Source: Microcaldota archaeon
GTDB taxonomy: Archaea > Micrarchaeota > Micrarchaeia > Micrarchaeales > Micrarchaeaceae
Length of the DNA: 10,302 nucleotides
Reading direction: 5' to 3'
NCBI GenBank assembly: GCA_021812205.1
Contig: JAKAOJ010000007.1
Coordinates: forward strand, 1 to 10,302
Positions 1 through 6,060 of this stretch are shown piece after piece (positions within the stretch are counted from its first letter, which is position 1; each line of letters begins with the position of its first letter). The position numbers were made by a program, and so were the translations under genes. The notes below the pieces were generated by a model. It ran no database searches, was not told the origin of the DNA, and saw nothing but the letters and a program-made list of their open reading frames with translations.

Positions 1-1
1 G

Positions 2-166
2 GAGCTGAGGGCGCCTCCTAGTAACGAGTTCGTTGTGGTGCAGGATGGACCTGCCACGTGGGTGCGCGTGCCTGTCGAGAAGCTCGATGAGTACATGCAT
101 TACCTAAAGGAAAAGGGCGAGATGTGCCTGGAGGAGTACAGGAGATACTCCGAAGGTCAAAGGTGA
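2..166 (+). CDS. C-terminal end of an unidentified protein (5' partial)
   Basis: An open frame enters from the left edge and ends at the TGA at 164-166, giving the last 54 residues of a protein whose start lies outside the window. The fragment is hydrophilic and charged: a short hydrophobic strand (EFVVVQDG), a Trp-containing stretch, then a probable amphipathic helix rich in Glu, Lys, Arg and Tyr up to the C-terminus. There is no membrane segment and no catalytic motif I recognise. Its base composition is G+C rich like the right part of the window and unlike the genes at 325-3199, so the composition break falls after this gene. Too little is present to name a family. Confidence 0.6.
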   Translation, partial: ELRAPPSNEFVVVQDGPATWVRVPVEKLDEYMHYLKEKGEMCLEEYRRYSEGQR

Positions 167-324
167 TATATTGGCACCAGGGTTTTTACGTAGCATCATT
201 GTGCTCAGGAGTGGAGGAGGTGAAATACATGGAGAGGAGCTAATATGTCTTGAATCGCATATGAACTTTCAAACCCTGGGTTCATGTTTGGCAACTCGGG
301 TTTATTTTTTGCAGGTGGGCATGT
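167..324 (+). other. Intergenic leader with overlapping inverted repeats
   Basis: This 158-base gap has no convincing gene; the short frames in it are ten codons or fewer. Near its right end several short inverted repeats share bases: TGAAC 262-266 with GTTCA 280-284, CAAAC 270-274 with GTTTG 286-290, and AAACCC 271-276 with GGGTTT 298-303. These pairings exclude one another. The last is followed by a run rich in T (301-310), so it could be a terminator for the preceding gene. The same T-rich stretch could instead be a weak TATA element, though it is only about 20 bases from the next start codon, which is close for archaea. Confidence 0.4.
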
Positions 325-1272
325 ATGGGTAATAATAGAACCGTAACTAGGGAGCTAACCGCAGCGAATGCAAAGCTGAATATTATGCTCCCAGACGAAT
401 CTGCAACAGAGTTCAGTATAATTGCCAAAAATACATTGAATTTTGTCTTCCATACGCAGTCTGATATTTATACCAACACATTCCAAGCAGAAATAAAACC
501 TGGCCCGAACTCAGTCACGTTAATGGATGGGAAGCTTGAAGTATCAGAGTCAACGAGCACCATACAGCTCGGAAAGGATGCAGCTGACATCGCATCAAGG
601 CTTCTTGAAAGAGAAATGAACAAGGCAGGCATATTCTCGATGCATGGCGCATGTGTGAACTTCGGTAGTGATGCAATGCTGCTCGTTGGTGATAGCGGCA
701 GTGGCAAAACAACTGTGGCGCTGAATATGTGCATAGCAGATCATGACATAAGTTTCGTCACAGGTAACAGGGCGCTGGTATCAGGTAACAGCGTAGTCGG
801 AGGAGTTCTTTCGGTCAATGTTAGAATAGGTTCAATTGCTGGAGAGCTGAGGGGACTCATGCCTGAAGGAACCAAGCATGAGTTTCTAACATCAGGAAGA
901 AACTGGGAGGACAGAATCTATCTGCCTCCGGAATCATTAAACATAAAAATCAATGGTGTTTATCCGCTCAAGCTCGCGGTAATTGCAGTGGTCAAAAAGT
1001 TGCCAAATAACCTGTCAGTCGAATTTCGTGGTCCTGATGACAATGAAGTGGTATATCAACTGTACGACGATATTTCTAGGTGGGCAGACCGCAAACCCTA
1101 CGCTGCAGGCTCCCTTATGCATTATCCAGAACTATTTACATTGGAAGACAAGCAGCATAGGCTTTCACAGATAAAAGCGATGATGAATGGTACCAAGTTT
1201 CTCTATGTGAACGGCAGATTAGATGACATCACATCCTATCTTATTAAGCTTTTGAGAGGTAAAGATTTTTGA
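325..1272 (+). CDS. HPr-kinase-like P-loop protein
   Basis: A 315-residue protein whose central part resembles the C-terminal kinase domain of HPr kinase/phosphorylase and its many HPrK-like relatives. The diagnostic stretch is H107-G-A-C, a short strand, then the Walker A loop GDSGSGKT at residues 122-129, matching the family arrangement of a His-Gly about 15 residues before the P-loop. The first 100 residues form a separate domain with no recognisable motif. The Asp pair that usually follows the P-loop by about 20 residues in HPrK-like kinases seems to be replaced by Gly147-Asn148, so activity may be altered. There is no HPr/PTS protein in the window, so the natural substrate is unlikely to be HPr. 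It heads a tight, AT-rich cassette with a Nudix hydrolase (12-base gap), a methyltransferase and a phosphatase. An AGGTG at 313-317 supports the ATG at 325. The P-loop fold is firm; the kinase role is inferred. Confidence 0.75.
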   Translation: MGNNRTVTRELTAANAKLNIMLPDESATEFSIIAKNTLNFVFHTQSDIYTNTFQAEIKPGPNSVTLMDGKLEVSESTSTIQLGKDAADIASRLLEREMNKAGIFSMHGACVNFGSDAMLLVGDSGSGKTTVALNMCIADHDISFVTGNRALVSGNSVVGGVLSVNVRIGSIAGELRGLMPEGTKHEFLTSGRNWEDRIYLPPESLNIKINGVYPLKLAVIAVVKKLPNNLSVEFRGPDDNEVVYQLYDDISRWADRKPYAAGSLMHYPELFTLEDKQHRLSQIKAMMNGTKFLYVNGRLDDITSYLIKLLRGKDF

Positions 1273-1284
1273 TAGGGTCTTAAT

Positions 1285-1812
1285 ATGGGTATAATATCAT
1301 CAGAACTTGCATTCAAATGCGACAAATTCAAAGTGTACATGGTTGAAAAGGAGAGCCAAGCTGGAAAAAGGTACACTGACTGGGACATCGTTTACAACGA
1401 CAGTGTTGTGGTCCTTGCAGTTACTAAGGACCGGAAGGTCGTGCTGGTGAAGGAGCATGTTGATTACTCCGACAAGGACGTAACGCAGCTGCCGGGCGGC
1501 GGCACCAAGGACAGGGAGAGTGTCGAAGCTGCAGTGCTCAGGGAGCTCAGTGAAGAAACGGGCTATACTGGAGATAAACCTGTTCTGCTTACAAAGCTAT
1601 CGCAATCCACGCGTAAGCTCAAGCACGATGTTTATTACTTTGCCGTCACCAATGCAAGGAAGAGCACTAACCAGAGGTTTGATGCAGACGAAATAATAAA
1701 TGAAGTTGTACTAATTGATTTTGACGCGTTGCTCTCAATGGCGCAGAACGGGACTCTTGAAACTGCTGGAGATGCAGAAGCCGTGATAGAATTCAGCAGG
1801 CACGGTCTATGA
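1285..1812 (+). CDS. Nudix hydrolase, ADP-ribose pyrophosphatase-like
   Basis: A 175-residue Nudix-family protein. Residues 72-94 fit the Nudix box GX5EX7REUXEEXGU: Gly72, Glu78, Arg86-Glu87, Glu90-Glu91 and Gly93. The box is preceded by LPGGG, as in the ADP-ribose/nucleotide-sugar pyrophosphatase branch. Such enzymes hydrolyse a nucleoside diphosphate linked to another group, using Mg2+ or Mn2+ held by the box glutamates. An N-terminal antiparallel sheet (residues about 13-60) and a C-terminal alpha/beta part complete a typical single-domain enzyme of usual length. No signal peptide is present, so it is cytosolic. It lies 12 bases after the HPrK-like gene, and its stop codon directly abuts the methyltransferase start, so the genes are very probably co-transcribed. 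No GTG-type Shine-Dalgarno precedes it; only a weak AGGG at 1274-1277. The substrate cannot be read from the sequence. Confidence 0.88.
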   Translation: MGIISSELAFKCDKFKVYMVEKESQAGKRYTDWDIVYNDSVVVLAVTKDRKVVLVKEHVDYSDKDVTQLPGGGTKDRESVEAAVLRELSEETGYTGDKPVLLTKLSQSTRKLKHDVYYFAVTNARKSTNQRFDADEIINEVVLIDFDALLSMAQNGTLETAGDAEAVIEFSRHGL

Positions 1813-2586
1813 ATGTGGGCATACGATTGCATGATTAAAAACAAGGTAACCGATTACTACGACAAGAAAGCAAAATATTATGACGTGTGGAATATACACA
1901 CAATACGGCTAACCTACGTAGACATAAACTTCTTTGAGAAAGTTTTTATGGAGCATGGCATAATTCCACGAACGGTGCTTGATGTAGGTTGTGGAACCGG
2001 TCGTCTGTCGCTCGGCCTGGCTAAGAAAGGTTATATGGTAACCGGTGTTGATGTATCATCAAAATCCGTGGAGATAGCGAAGAACAAGGTAAATGATTAT
2101 CCCGCAAAGTTTGTGGTTTCTGAAATAAGCAAGTACCGCCCTTCAGAGAGGTTCGACTGTGCAGTGAGCGGAGACGACGTGGTCGGTCACTTCATATCTA
2201 ACAGCTATGCCGTAAGGAGTATGTCTGCAGTGTTCAGGTGCTTGAAGAGGGGAGGCATATTTATCTTTGATGCTGCTAATCCTGATTCAAAGCGTAGGTA
2301 TCCAAAGCTTAAGGGATGGTCTGCGAAGTTGGGAAGCATAAAAATAAAAGCCGAGAGGCGGAGCACATTTTATGATGATGGCACATATGAGTGGTCTGAC
2401 AAGCTGAAGGTGTATGACAACGGTAAGTATACTAGCATGCACCTTGAGAACAAGATTAAAATTAGGTCACCAGAAGAGTGGACTAGGATTCTAAATAAGG
2501 CTGGCTTTAGTGAAGTCGAGCATCGTCCTGCAATTTTACAGGGTGGGATACCCCGTATTTTCTATTACGTTGCTACGAAATACTGA
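1813..2586 (+). CDS. Class I SAM-dependent methyltransferase
   Basis: A 257-residue Rossmann-fold methyltransferase. Motif I (LDVGCGTG, residues 56-63) binds S-adenosylmethionine. The acidic residue ending strand beta-2, Asp80 in VTGVDVS, should contact the ribose hydroxyls. A post-II region with SGDDVVGHF (119-127) and a beta-4/beta-5 region with RGGIFIFDAANP (146-157) follow in the expected order. About 100 C-terminal residues with several aromatic and basic positions probably form the substrate-recognition part. The layout resembles small-molecule methyltransferases of the Methyltransf_11/25 type rather than RNA or DNA enzymes; that is a judgement by eye. The first ATG directly follows the TGA of the Nudix gene (TGAATG), pointing to coupled translation. 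The ATG at 1831 (Met7), just before the conserved VTDYYD start of the fold, is an alternative. The acceptor is unknown. Confidence 0.87.
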   Translation: MWAYDCMIKNKVTDYYDKKAKYYDVWNIHTIRLTYVDINFFEKVFMEHGIIPRTVLDVGCGTGRLSLGLAKKGYMVTGVDVSSKSVEIAKNKVNDYPAKFVVSEISKYRPSERFDCAVSGDDVVGHFISNSYAVRSMSAVFRCLKRGGIFIFDAANPDSKRRYPKLKGWSAKLGSIKIKAERRSTFYDDGTYEWSDKLKVYDNGKYTSMHLENKIKIRSPEEWTRILNKAGFSEVEHRPAILQGGIPRIFYYVATKY

Positions 2587-2602
2587 AAGAAAGGGTTTTG
2601 TG

Positions 2603-3199
2603 ATGAAAAATAGGGTACCGGTAAAATTGGTACTGATGAGGCACGGCGAGGCCACTAACAATAGGGATCATATACTTGCTGGATGGAAGGACGTCAGATT
2701 TACAGATAAAGGCCTGACGCAAGCTAGGGATATGGGAAAGAAGCTTAGCGGAATGCACTTTGATCTAGCTTACGTATCTACAGCCACTAGAGCGAAAAAG
2801 ACGTTGAAAATAGCGATGGAGAGCGGAGGCGTTTCTGTCACAAGAATCATAGAATCACAATCACTTCTTGGTGCAGACTCTGGGGCTTGGGGAGGAAGAC
2901 ATGTGGGCGATATAATAAATGAGGTTGGCCTAGCGGAGTTCAACCGGCTATCTAACAGTTTGAGCAAAGGCCCGCCAAATGGGGAGAGCATGGGAGACGT
3001 ATACAGGAGGGTCAAGAAGTTTTATACTGATGAAGTGATGAGGGCCTTAGATAGTGACCTTAGCGTGGTTGTATCAGCTCATACTGACAGTCTTTCGGTG
3101 TTGAAAGTACTAGTAGAGGGGCAAAATAAATGCGCAGTTGAGAGATTAAAGATACCCAACGCGATGCTCATTTCTTATGCAGGCGGGGAAAGCCTATGA
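2603..3199 (+). CDS. Histidine phosphatase superfamily protein (phosphoglycerate-mutase-like)
   Basis: A 198-residue member of the histidine phosphatase (PhoE/GpmA) superfamily. The N-terminal RHGE at 13-16 carries the nucleophilic His14. A TRAKKT stretch (Arg63), PPNGES (125-129 region) and a C-terminal His160 in SAHTDS follow in family order. The PPNGES and GDVYRRV segments are closer to phosphoglycerate mutases than to PhoE. Two departures stand out: the usual Glu general acid in the L-x-E-x(3)-G motif appears to be Gly90 (LLGADSGAWGG), and the common HGNS after the second His is HTDS. It may therefore act on an unusual substrate or be impaired. The frame is open upstream to 2510, but the conserved domain begins at RHGE, and the ATG at 2603 lies 16 bases after the methyltransferase stop with AAAGGG before it, so I chose 2603. 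It is the last gene of the cassette and converges on the next gene. Confidence 0.85.
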   Translation: MKNRVPVKLVLMRHGEATNNRDHILAGWKDVRFTDKGLTQARDMGKKLSGMHFDLAYVSTATRAKKTLKIAMESGGVSVTRIIESQSLLGADSGAWGGRHVGDIINEVGLAEFNRLSNSLSKGPPNGESMGDVYRRVKKFYTDEVMRALDSDLSVVVSAHTDSLSVLKVLVEGQNKCAVERLKIPNAMLISYAGGESL

Positions 3200-3226
3200 G
3201 AGCGCTTGCAGAAGCAGACCTACAGG

Positions 3227-3553
3227 TCAGTGCACCTTTGCCCCGGGGGCGAGCTCTGCATCTGGCTCCAGGAGCGATATGCGGCCGCCTTCCTCTGCAG
3301 CCAGAATCATCCCGTTGCTGATGAAGCCTGCTATGTCCTTCGGATCCAGGTTCACCACCACCACGACAAGCTTGTTCATCAGCTGCTCCTTCGTGTAAGC
3401 GTCCTTTATGCCAGCCGCTATGTCCCTGACCCCAAGCTCACCGAGGTCTACCCTAAGCTTGTAGATGGGCTTCCTAGCGCCCTCATGGTCCTGCACGTCC
3501 ACTATGCGCCCGACGCGCATATCCATGTTCGCGAACTCGTTTATCGATACCAA
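3227..3553 (-). CDS. tRNA-binding OB-fold protein (CsaA / MetRS beta-like)
   Basis: A protein of about 108 residues forming one tRNA-binding domain of the EMAPII/Arc1p/CsaA type. The hallmark MRVGRIVDV opening comes at about residues 12-20, followed by ARKPIYKLRVDLGELG, which is characteristic of CsaA-like members. Then come AGIKDAYTKEQL, the VVVVVNLDP strand-turn, and IAGFISNGMILAA near the C-terminus. Such proteins bind tRNA either alone or as the appended beta part of methionyl-tRNA synthetase; here the domain stands alone. No in-frame ATG lies upstream of the fold; the start is one of two adjacent TTG codons (3556-3554 or 3553-3551). I chose the second because the GTG core of its ribosome site is then 8 bases upstream, as in other genes here. 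A TATA element lies about 50 bases upstream. The gene converges on the phosphatase gene with a 27-base gap. Confidence 0.85.
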   Translation of the reverse strand: MVSINEFANMDMRVGRIVDVQDHEGARKPIYKLRVDLGELGVRDIAAGIKDAYTKEQLMNKLVVVVVNLDPKDIAGFISNGMILAAEEGGRISLLEPDAELAPGAKVH

Positions 3554-3596
3554 CAAATCACGCCTCGCATTGCGCTCTATTCATAGCCCCAGCAAC

Positions 3597-3608
3597 CAAT
3601 TTATATGT
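3597..3608. promoter_or_regulatory. Near-symmetric TATA element between divergent genes
   Basis: The stretch CAATTTATATG reads as a TATA box on both strands (ATATAAATT on minus). For the tRNA-binding gene, a start site about 25 bases away would leave a leader of about 20 bases containing the ribosome site, a good fit. For the plus-strand gene it predicts transcription from about 3630, which excludes the ATG at 3605 and favours GTG 3668. Position-based inference. Confidence 0.55.
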
Positions 3609-3667
3609 TGTTTCTCACAAGACAATGTGTTTCAGGCAGGGTATCGTGTCTGAGCATCGGTGCATAC

Positions 3668-4258
3668 GTGGGGGCCGTGGAAGCTTCAGCCAGCAGGCAT
3701 GAAGAGCGCAGAGTGCCATACGGCATAGTGGAGCACCTTTATGATGGCATGTCAACGCGCTCGATGCTGCGCATAGAGGCGTTTCCAGAAGCGCCGCCGC
3801 TGCTGACCCTCGAAAGGTCAAGGCTGCTGCTAAGGAACGCAGCACAGGGGCCATATCCTGCTGGTAAGACGCCCTATATAGATGTAGAATCTCATGAGCG
3901 GGCCGGCATGCAGGCAATACGCATAATCAACACTGTCGTAGCCTATTCTGTGAAGAAATATGGGCGGTGCTTCATCAGCATGTCGCTGCCGGAAGACCGC
4001 GGAAGGTACGGGCTTGAGATATACGTGCTTGAGCTGTACCCTCCGTTCATCTTCACCCCAATGAAGCACGGCGATTCAAGCACCGAAAGCTCATCGCTCA
4101 AAATCAAAGATGGTGCATCGCAGTACATACTGATAAACGGCATACCCCGCAGCCTGCTGACCCTGAGCAGCTGGATAAGCAGCATGGACCAATCAATACC
4201 ATCATACCAGATGGTGCTCGATAACTTCGATGACGGGGCGCCGCGAGGTAAGGGCTAA
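3668..4258 (+). CDS. Protein of unknown function, about 196 residues
   Basis: I do not recognise this protein. It is cytosolic in appearance, with no signal peptide or membrane span. It mixes charged helices near the N-terminus with a strand-rich middle. The region around TPYIDVESHERAGMQAIRIIN is followed by a hydrophobic strand (RCFISMSL), a second one (GLEIYVLELYPPFIF), and a C-terminal amphipathic part. The strand pattern suggests an alpha/beta domain, but no catalytic motif is obvious. The frame is open back to ATG 3605, but that ATG sits inside the probable TATA box. GTG 3668 has GGTG at 3659-3662, with its GTG core 8 bases upstream as elsewhere in the window, so I prefer it. G+C-rich codon use matches the genes to its right. 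It ends 82 bases before S8e, so it could share a transcript with it. Confidence 0.65.
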   Translation: MGAVEASASRHEERRVPYGIVEHLYDGMSTRSMLRIEAFPEAPPLLTLERSRLLLRNAAQGPYPAGKTPYIDVESHERAGMQAIRIINTVVAYSVKKYGRCFISMSLPEDRGRYGLEIYVLELYPPFIFTPMKHGDSSTESSSLKIKDGASQYILINGIPRSLLTLSSWISSMDQSIPSYQMVLDNFDDGAPRGKG

Positions 4259-4340
4259 ATACCTATCCGCATGAAAAATGATTGGCAGCATGCGGTCATC
4301 AAAGGCTTATGCTCATGCGCCATTGCAACATAGTGATAAA

Positions 4341-4736
4341 ATGAGTCTGTTGAGTAAGCAGAGGCACGCATCGTCGCGCTCTAAGAGCAGCGGCAACGGC
4401 AAGCGCAAGATCAAGTTCAGGGACAGGCGCCGCAGCGAATCCGGCAACTACTTCTCCGCCACTAAGATGGCAGATGCCGACGAGTCGGTGCCAATGAGGC
4501 GCCGCGGGGGAGCAATCACCGCGCGCCTGAAGAAGGCAGGGGTCGTCAACCTGCTGACGAAGGACGGATACAAGCACGCCAAGATAAAGGGCGTGCTGGA
4601 ATCGAAGGACAACAGGAACTTCGCCAGGCAGAACATAATAACCAAAGGGACGATAATCAACACAGACATGGGGAAGGCGGTTGTGACGAACAGGCCGGGA
4701 AGGGACGGCGCAGTCACAGCCAAGCTCATCGAGTGA
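4341..4736 (+). CDS. rps8e: 30S ribosomal protein S8e
   Basis: A 131-residue archaeal/eukaryotic-type S8e, a structural protein of the small ribosomal subunit. The C-terminal half is diagnostic: NIITKGTIINTDMG at 98-111, followed by KAVVTNRPGRDG and a final LIE, as in archaeal S8e. The N-terminus is strongly basic (KRKIKFRDRRR, 21-31), as expected for rRNA contact, but the first 20 residues are Ser-rich and differ from the usual archaeal opening. An in-frame ATG exists at 4278 and would add 21 residues. ATG 4341 gives normal family length and has GTGAT at 4333-4337, so it is the better start. The next gene follows after 4 bases, with its ribosome site overlapping the S8e stop codon. Confidence 0.95.
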   Translation: MSLLSKQRHASSRSKSSGNGKRKIKFRDRRRSESGNYFSATKMADADESVPMRRRGGAITARLKKAGVVNLLTKDGYKHAKIKGVLESKDNRNFARQNIITKGTIINTDMGKAVVTNRPGRDGAVTAKLIE

Positions 4737-4740
4737 TTCA

Positions 4741-5118
4741 ATGGCCGAGCGCGTCTACGTCTGCGATGAGGCAGAGTATCCGGCGCTCAAGAAGACGCTG
4801 GAGTACGATCCCTACCTTGACAAGAACCTCGACGAGGCGAAGCTCAGGGAGCTGCAGTCAGACAAGTATGCCAACGTCATATTTGCAAGACAGGAGTACA
4901 GCCTGCGGGATGGGGCATCCATTGGCCTGGAGAGGGGCAAGTACTACCTATACCTTAAGGCCAACGACGACTTCATGGCAGCGGCCGACGACAGGCTCTC
5001 GCACGAGTTCAAGAGCGTGAAGCGCGCCAAAGCTGAGGAGGAAAGCAAAGTCATAAGCGTGATAAACGACGAGCAGTCCAGGGCCAATGCCGGCTTCGGC
5101 TCGATATTCGGTGGTTGA
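4741..5118 (+). CDS. Small protein of unknown function downstream of S8e
   Basis: A 125-residue acidic, soluble protein. The N-terminal part is charged and helical. The core around residues 45-80 has ordered motifs (FARQEYSLRDG, IGLERGKYYLYLKANDDFM) that look like a small beta-rich domain, then a long charged helix (about 83-112) and a flexible Gly-rich tail ending GFGSIFGG. The motif-dense core gives the impression of a conserved family, possibly shared with other small-genome archaea, but I cannot name it. In many archaea SRP19 occurs near S8e; this sequence does not resemble SRP19. The ATG lies 4 bases after S8e, and GTGATT at 4733-4738 includes the S8e stop codon, so translation is probably coupled. 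Its TGA overlaps a possible TTG start of the next gene. The context suggests a translation-linked role, which is inference only. Confidence 0.8.
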   Translation: MAERVYVCDEAEYPALKKTLEYDPYLDKNLDEAKLRELQSDKYANVIFARQEYSLRDGASIGLERGKYYLYLKANDDFMAAADDRLSHEFKSVKRAKAEEESKVISVINDEQSRANAGFGSIFGG

Positions 5119-5120
5119 GG

Positions 5121-6014
5121 GTGAACCTGCTCAGCTCCAACGACCTCTCAAAGGAGCAGATAGAGCGGATCTTCGGGATAGCCGACAGCGTCTTGGCAGG
5201 CAAGGAGGAGGCGGCACTGAAGGAGGGCTCGATACTCGCGCTCCTCTTCCAGAAACCCTCTACGCGCACCCGCGTCTCGTTCGAGGCTGCAATGGCGCAA
5301 CTTGGCGGCGCCACCATCTACATAGATGCGATGACCTCGCAGATGAGCAGGGGCGAGTCATTTGCAGACACCTCGCGCATACTCAGCAGCTACTGCGACT
5401 TCATAGCGGCGAGGCTGAACAGCCATGCGGATCTGCTGCAGATGGCTGACAGCTCATCAGTGCCTGTAATCAACGCCCTCACCGACCTCGAGCATCCGAC
5501 GCAGGCGCTTGCAGACATCTACACGATAAGGAACCATAGGCACAACCTGAAGGGAACAAAGATAGCGTTCATGGGCGACATAGCGACGAATACTGCCAAC
5601 TCCCTGATGGTGACTGCGGCGAAGCTGGGCATGGAAATATCACTCATCGGTCCCAAGAACTACGCCCCCAACGCAGTATATTTCAACAAGGCGCGCGAAT
5701 ACTCGACAGTGTACGTGCACGACACGCCAGAGGAAGGGCTGGAGGATGCAAACATAATTTACACTGATACGTTCGTGAGCATGGGCCAGGAGAAGGAGGC
5801 AGAGGAGCGCAGGCGCATCTTCGCGCCCTACCAGGTCAATGCCCATGCGCTCGAGCTGGCGAGGGAGGACGCGCTCGTTATGCACTGCCTGCCTGCCCAC
5901 AGGGGAGAGGAGATAACTGATGATGTCCTGGACGGCCCTCGCAGCATAGTCTGGGAGCAGGCGAAAAACAAGATGCTGATAGCCAAGGCCGTGCTGCTCT
6001 TCCTGTCGGTCTAG
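5121..6014 (+). CDS. argF: Ornithine carbamoyltransferase
   Basis: This enzyme transfers the carbamoyl group of carbamoyl phosphate to ornithine, giving citrulline and phosphate; it serves arginine synthesis or, in reverse, arginine catabolism. From the GTG start (297 residues) the carbamoyl-phosphate loop STRTR is at 47-51, HPTQ at 125-128, the ornithine-side SMG loop at about 220-222, and HCLPAHRG at 255-262. SMG and HCLPA distinguish it from aspartate carbamoyltransferase. Length is normal. The start is either TTG 5115, overlapping the upstream stop, or GTG 5121; I prefer GTG because GGTGG at 5110-5114 is then properly spaced and the protein begins VNLLS, as is common in the family. It follows the S8e gene pair without a gap. 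No other arginine-pathway gene is in the window, so direction and pathway remain open. Confidence 0.92.
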   Translation: MNLLSSNDLSKEQIERIFGIADSVLAGKEEAALKEGSILALLFQKPSTRTRVSFEAAMAQLGGATIYIDAMTSQMSRGESFADTSRILSSYCDFIAARLNSHADLLQMADSSSVPVINALTDLEHPTQALADIYTIRNHRHNLKGTKIAFMGDIATNTANSLMVTAAKLGMEISLIGPKNYAPNAVYFNKAREYSTVYVHDTPEEGLEDANIIYTDTFVSMGQEKEAEERRRIFAPYQVNAHALELAREDALVMHCLPAHRGEEITDDVLDGPRSIVWEQAKNKMLIAKAVLLFLSV

Positions 6015-6030
6015 CACTGACCATGATACG

Positions 6031-6040
6031 TTTTTATTTC
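6031..6040 (+). promoter_or_regulatory. TATA element of the 6061 gene
   Basis: A TTTTTATTTC stretch is centred about 25 bases before the ATG at 6061. Archaeal transcription usually starts about 25 bases after the TATA centre, so the transcript would begin at or next to the start codon. No ribosome site is present, which fits a leaderless mRNA. Confidence 0.55.
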
Positions 6041-6060
6041 TTGTCTGAGATGGCTGGACG

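Noticed and set aside
2510..2602. Upstream extension of the histidine phosphatase
   Set aside because: It overlaps the methyltransferase coding end, and the family domain begins right after the ATG at 2603.
3200..3226. Bidirectional terminator between convergent genes
   Set aside because: Only two four-pair stems with tiny loops (GCTT/AAGC at 3204-3215 and GACC/GGTC at 3217-3228) and no T-run; too weak to call.
3605..3667. ATG 3605 as start of the unknown gene
   Set aside because: It lies within the probable TATA box, so it would not be in a transcript made from that promoter.
4278..4340. 21-residue N-terminal extension of S8e
   Set aside because: ATG 4341 gives family-typical length and has a good ribosome site; the extension resembles no S8e start.
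5121..6014. Aspartate carbamoyltransferase (PyrB)
   Set aside because: The SMG loop and the HCLPAHRG motif are those of ornithine carbamoyltransferase.
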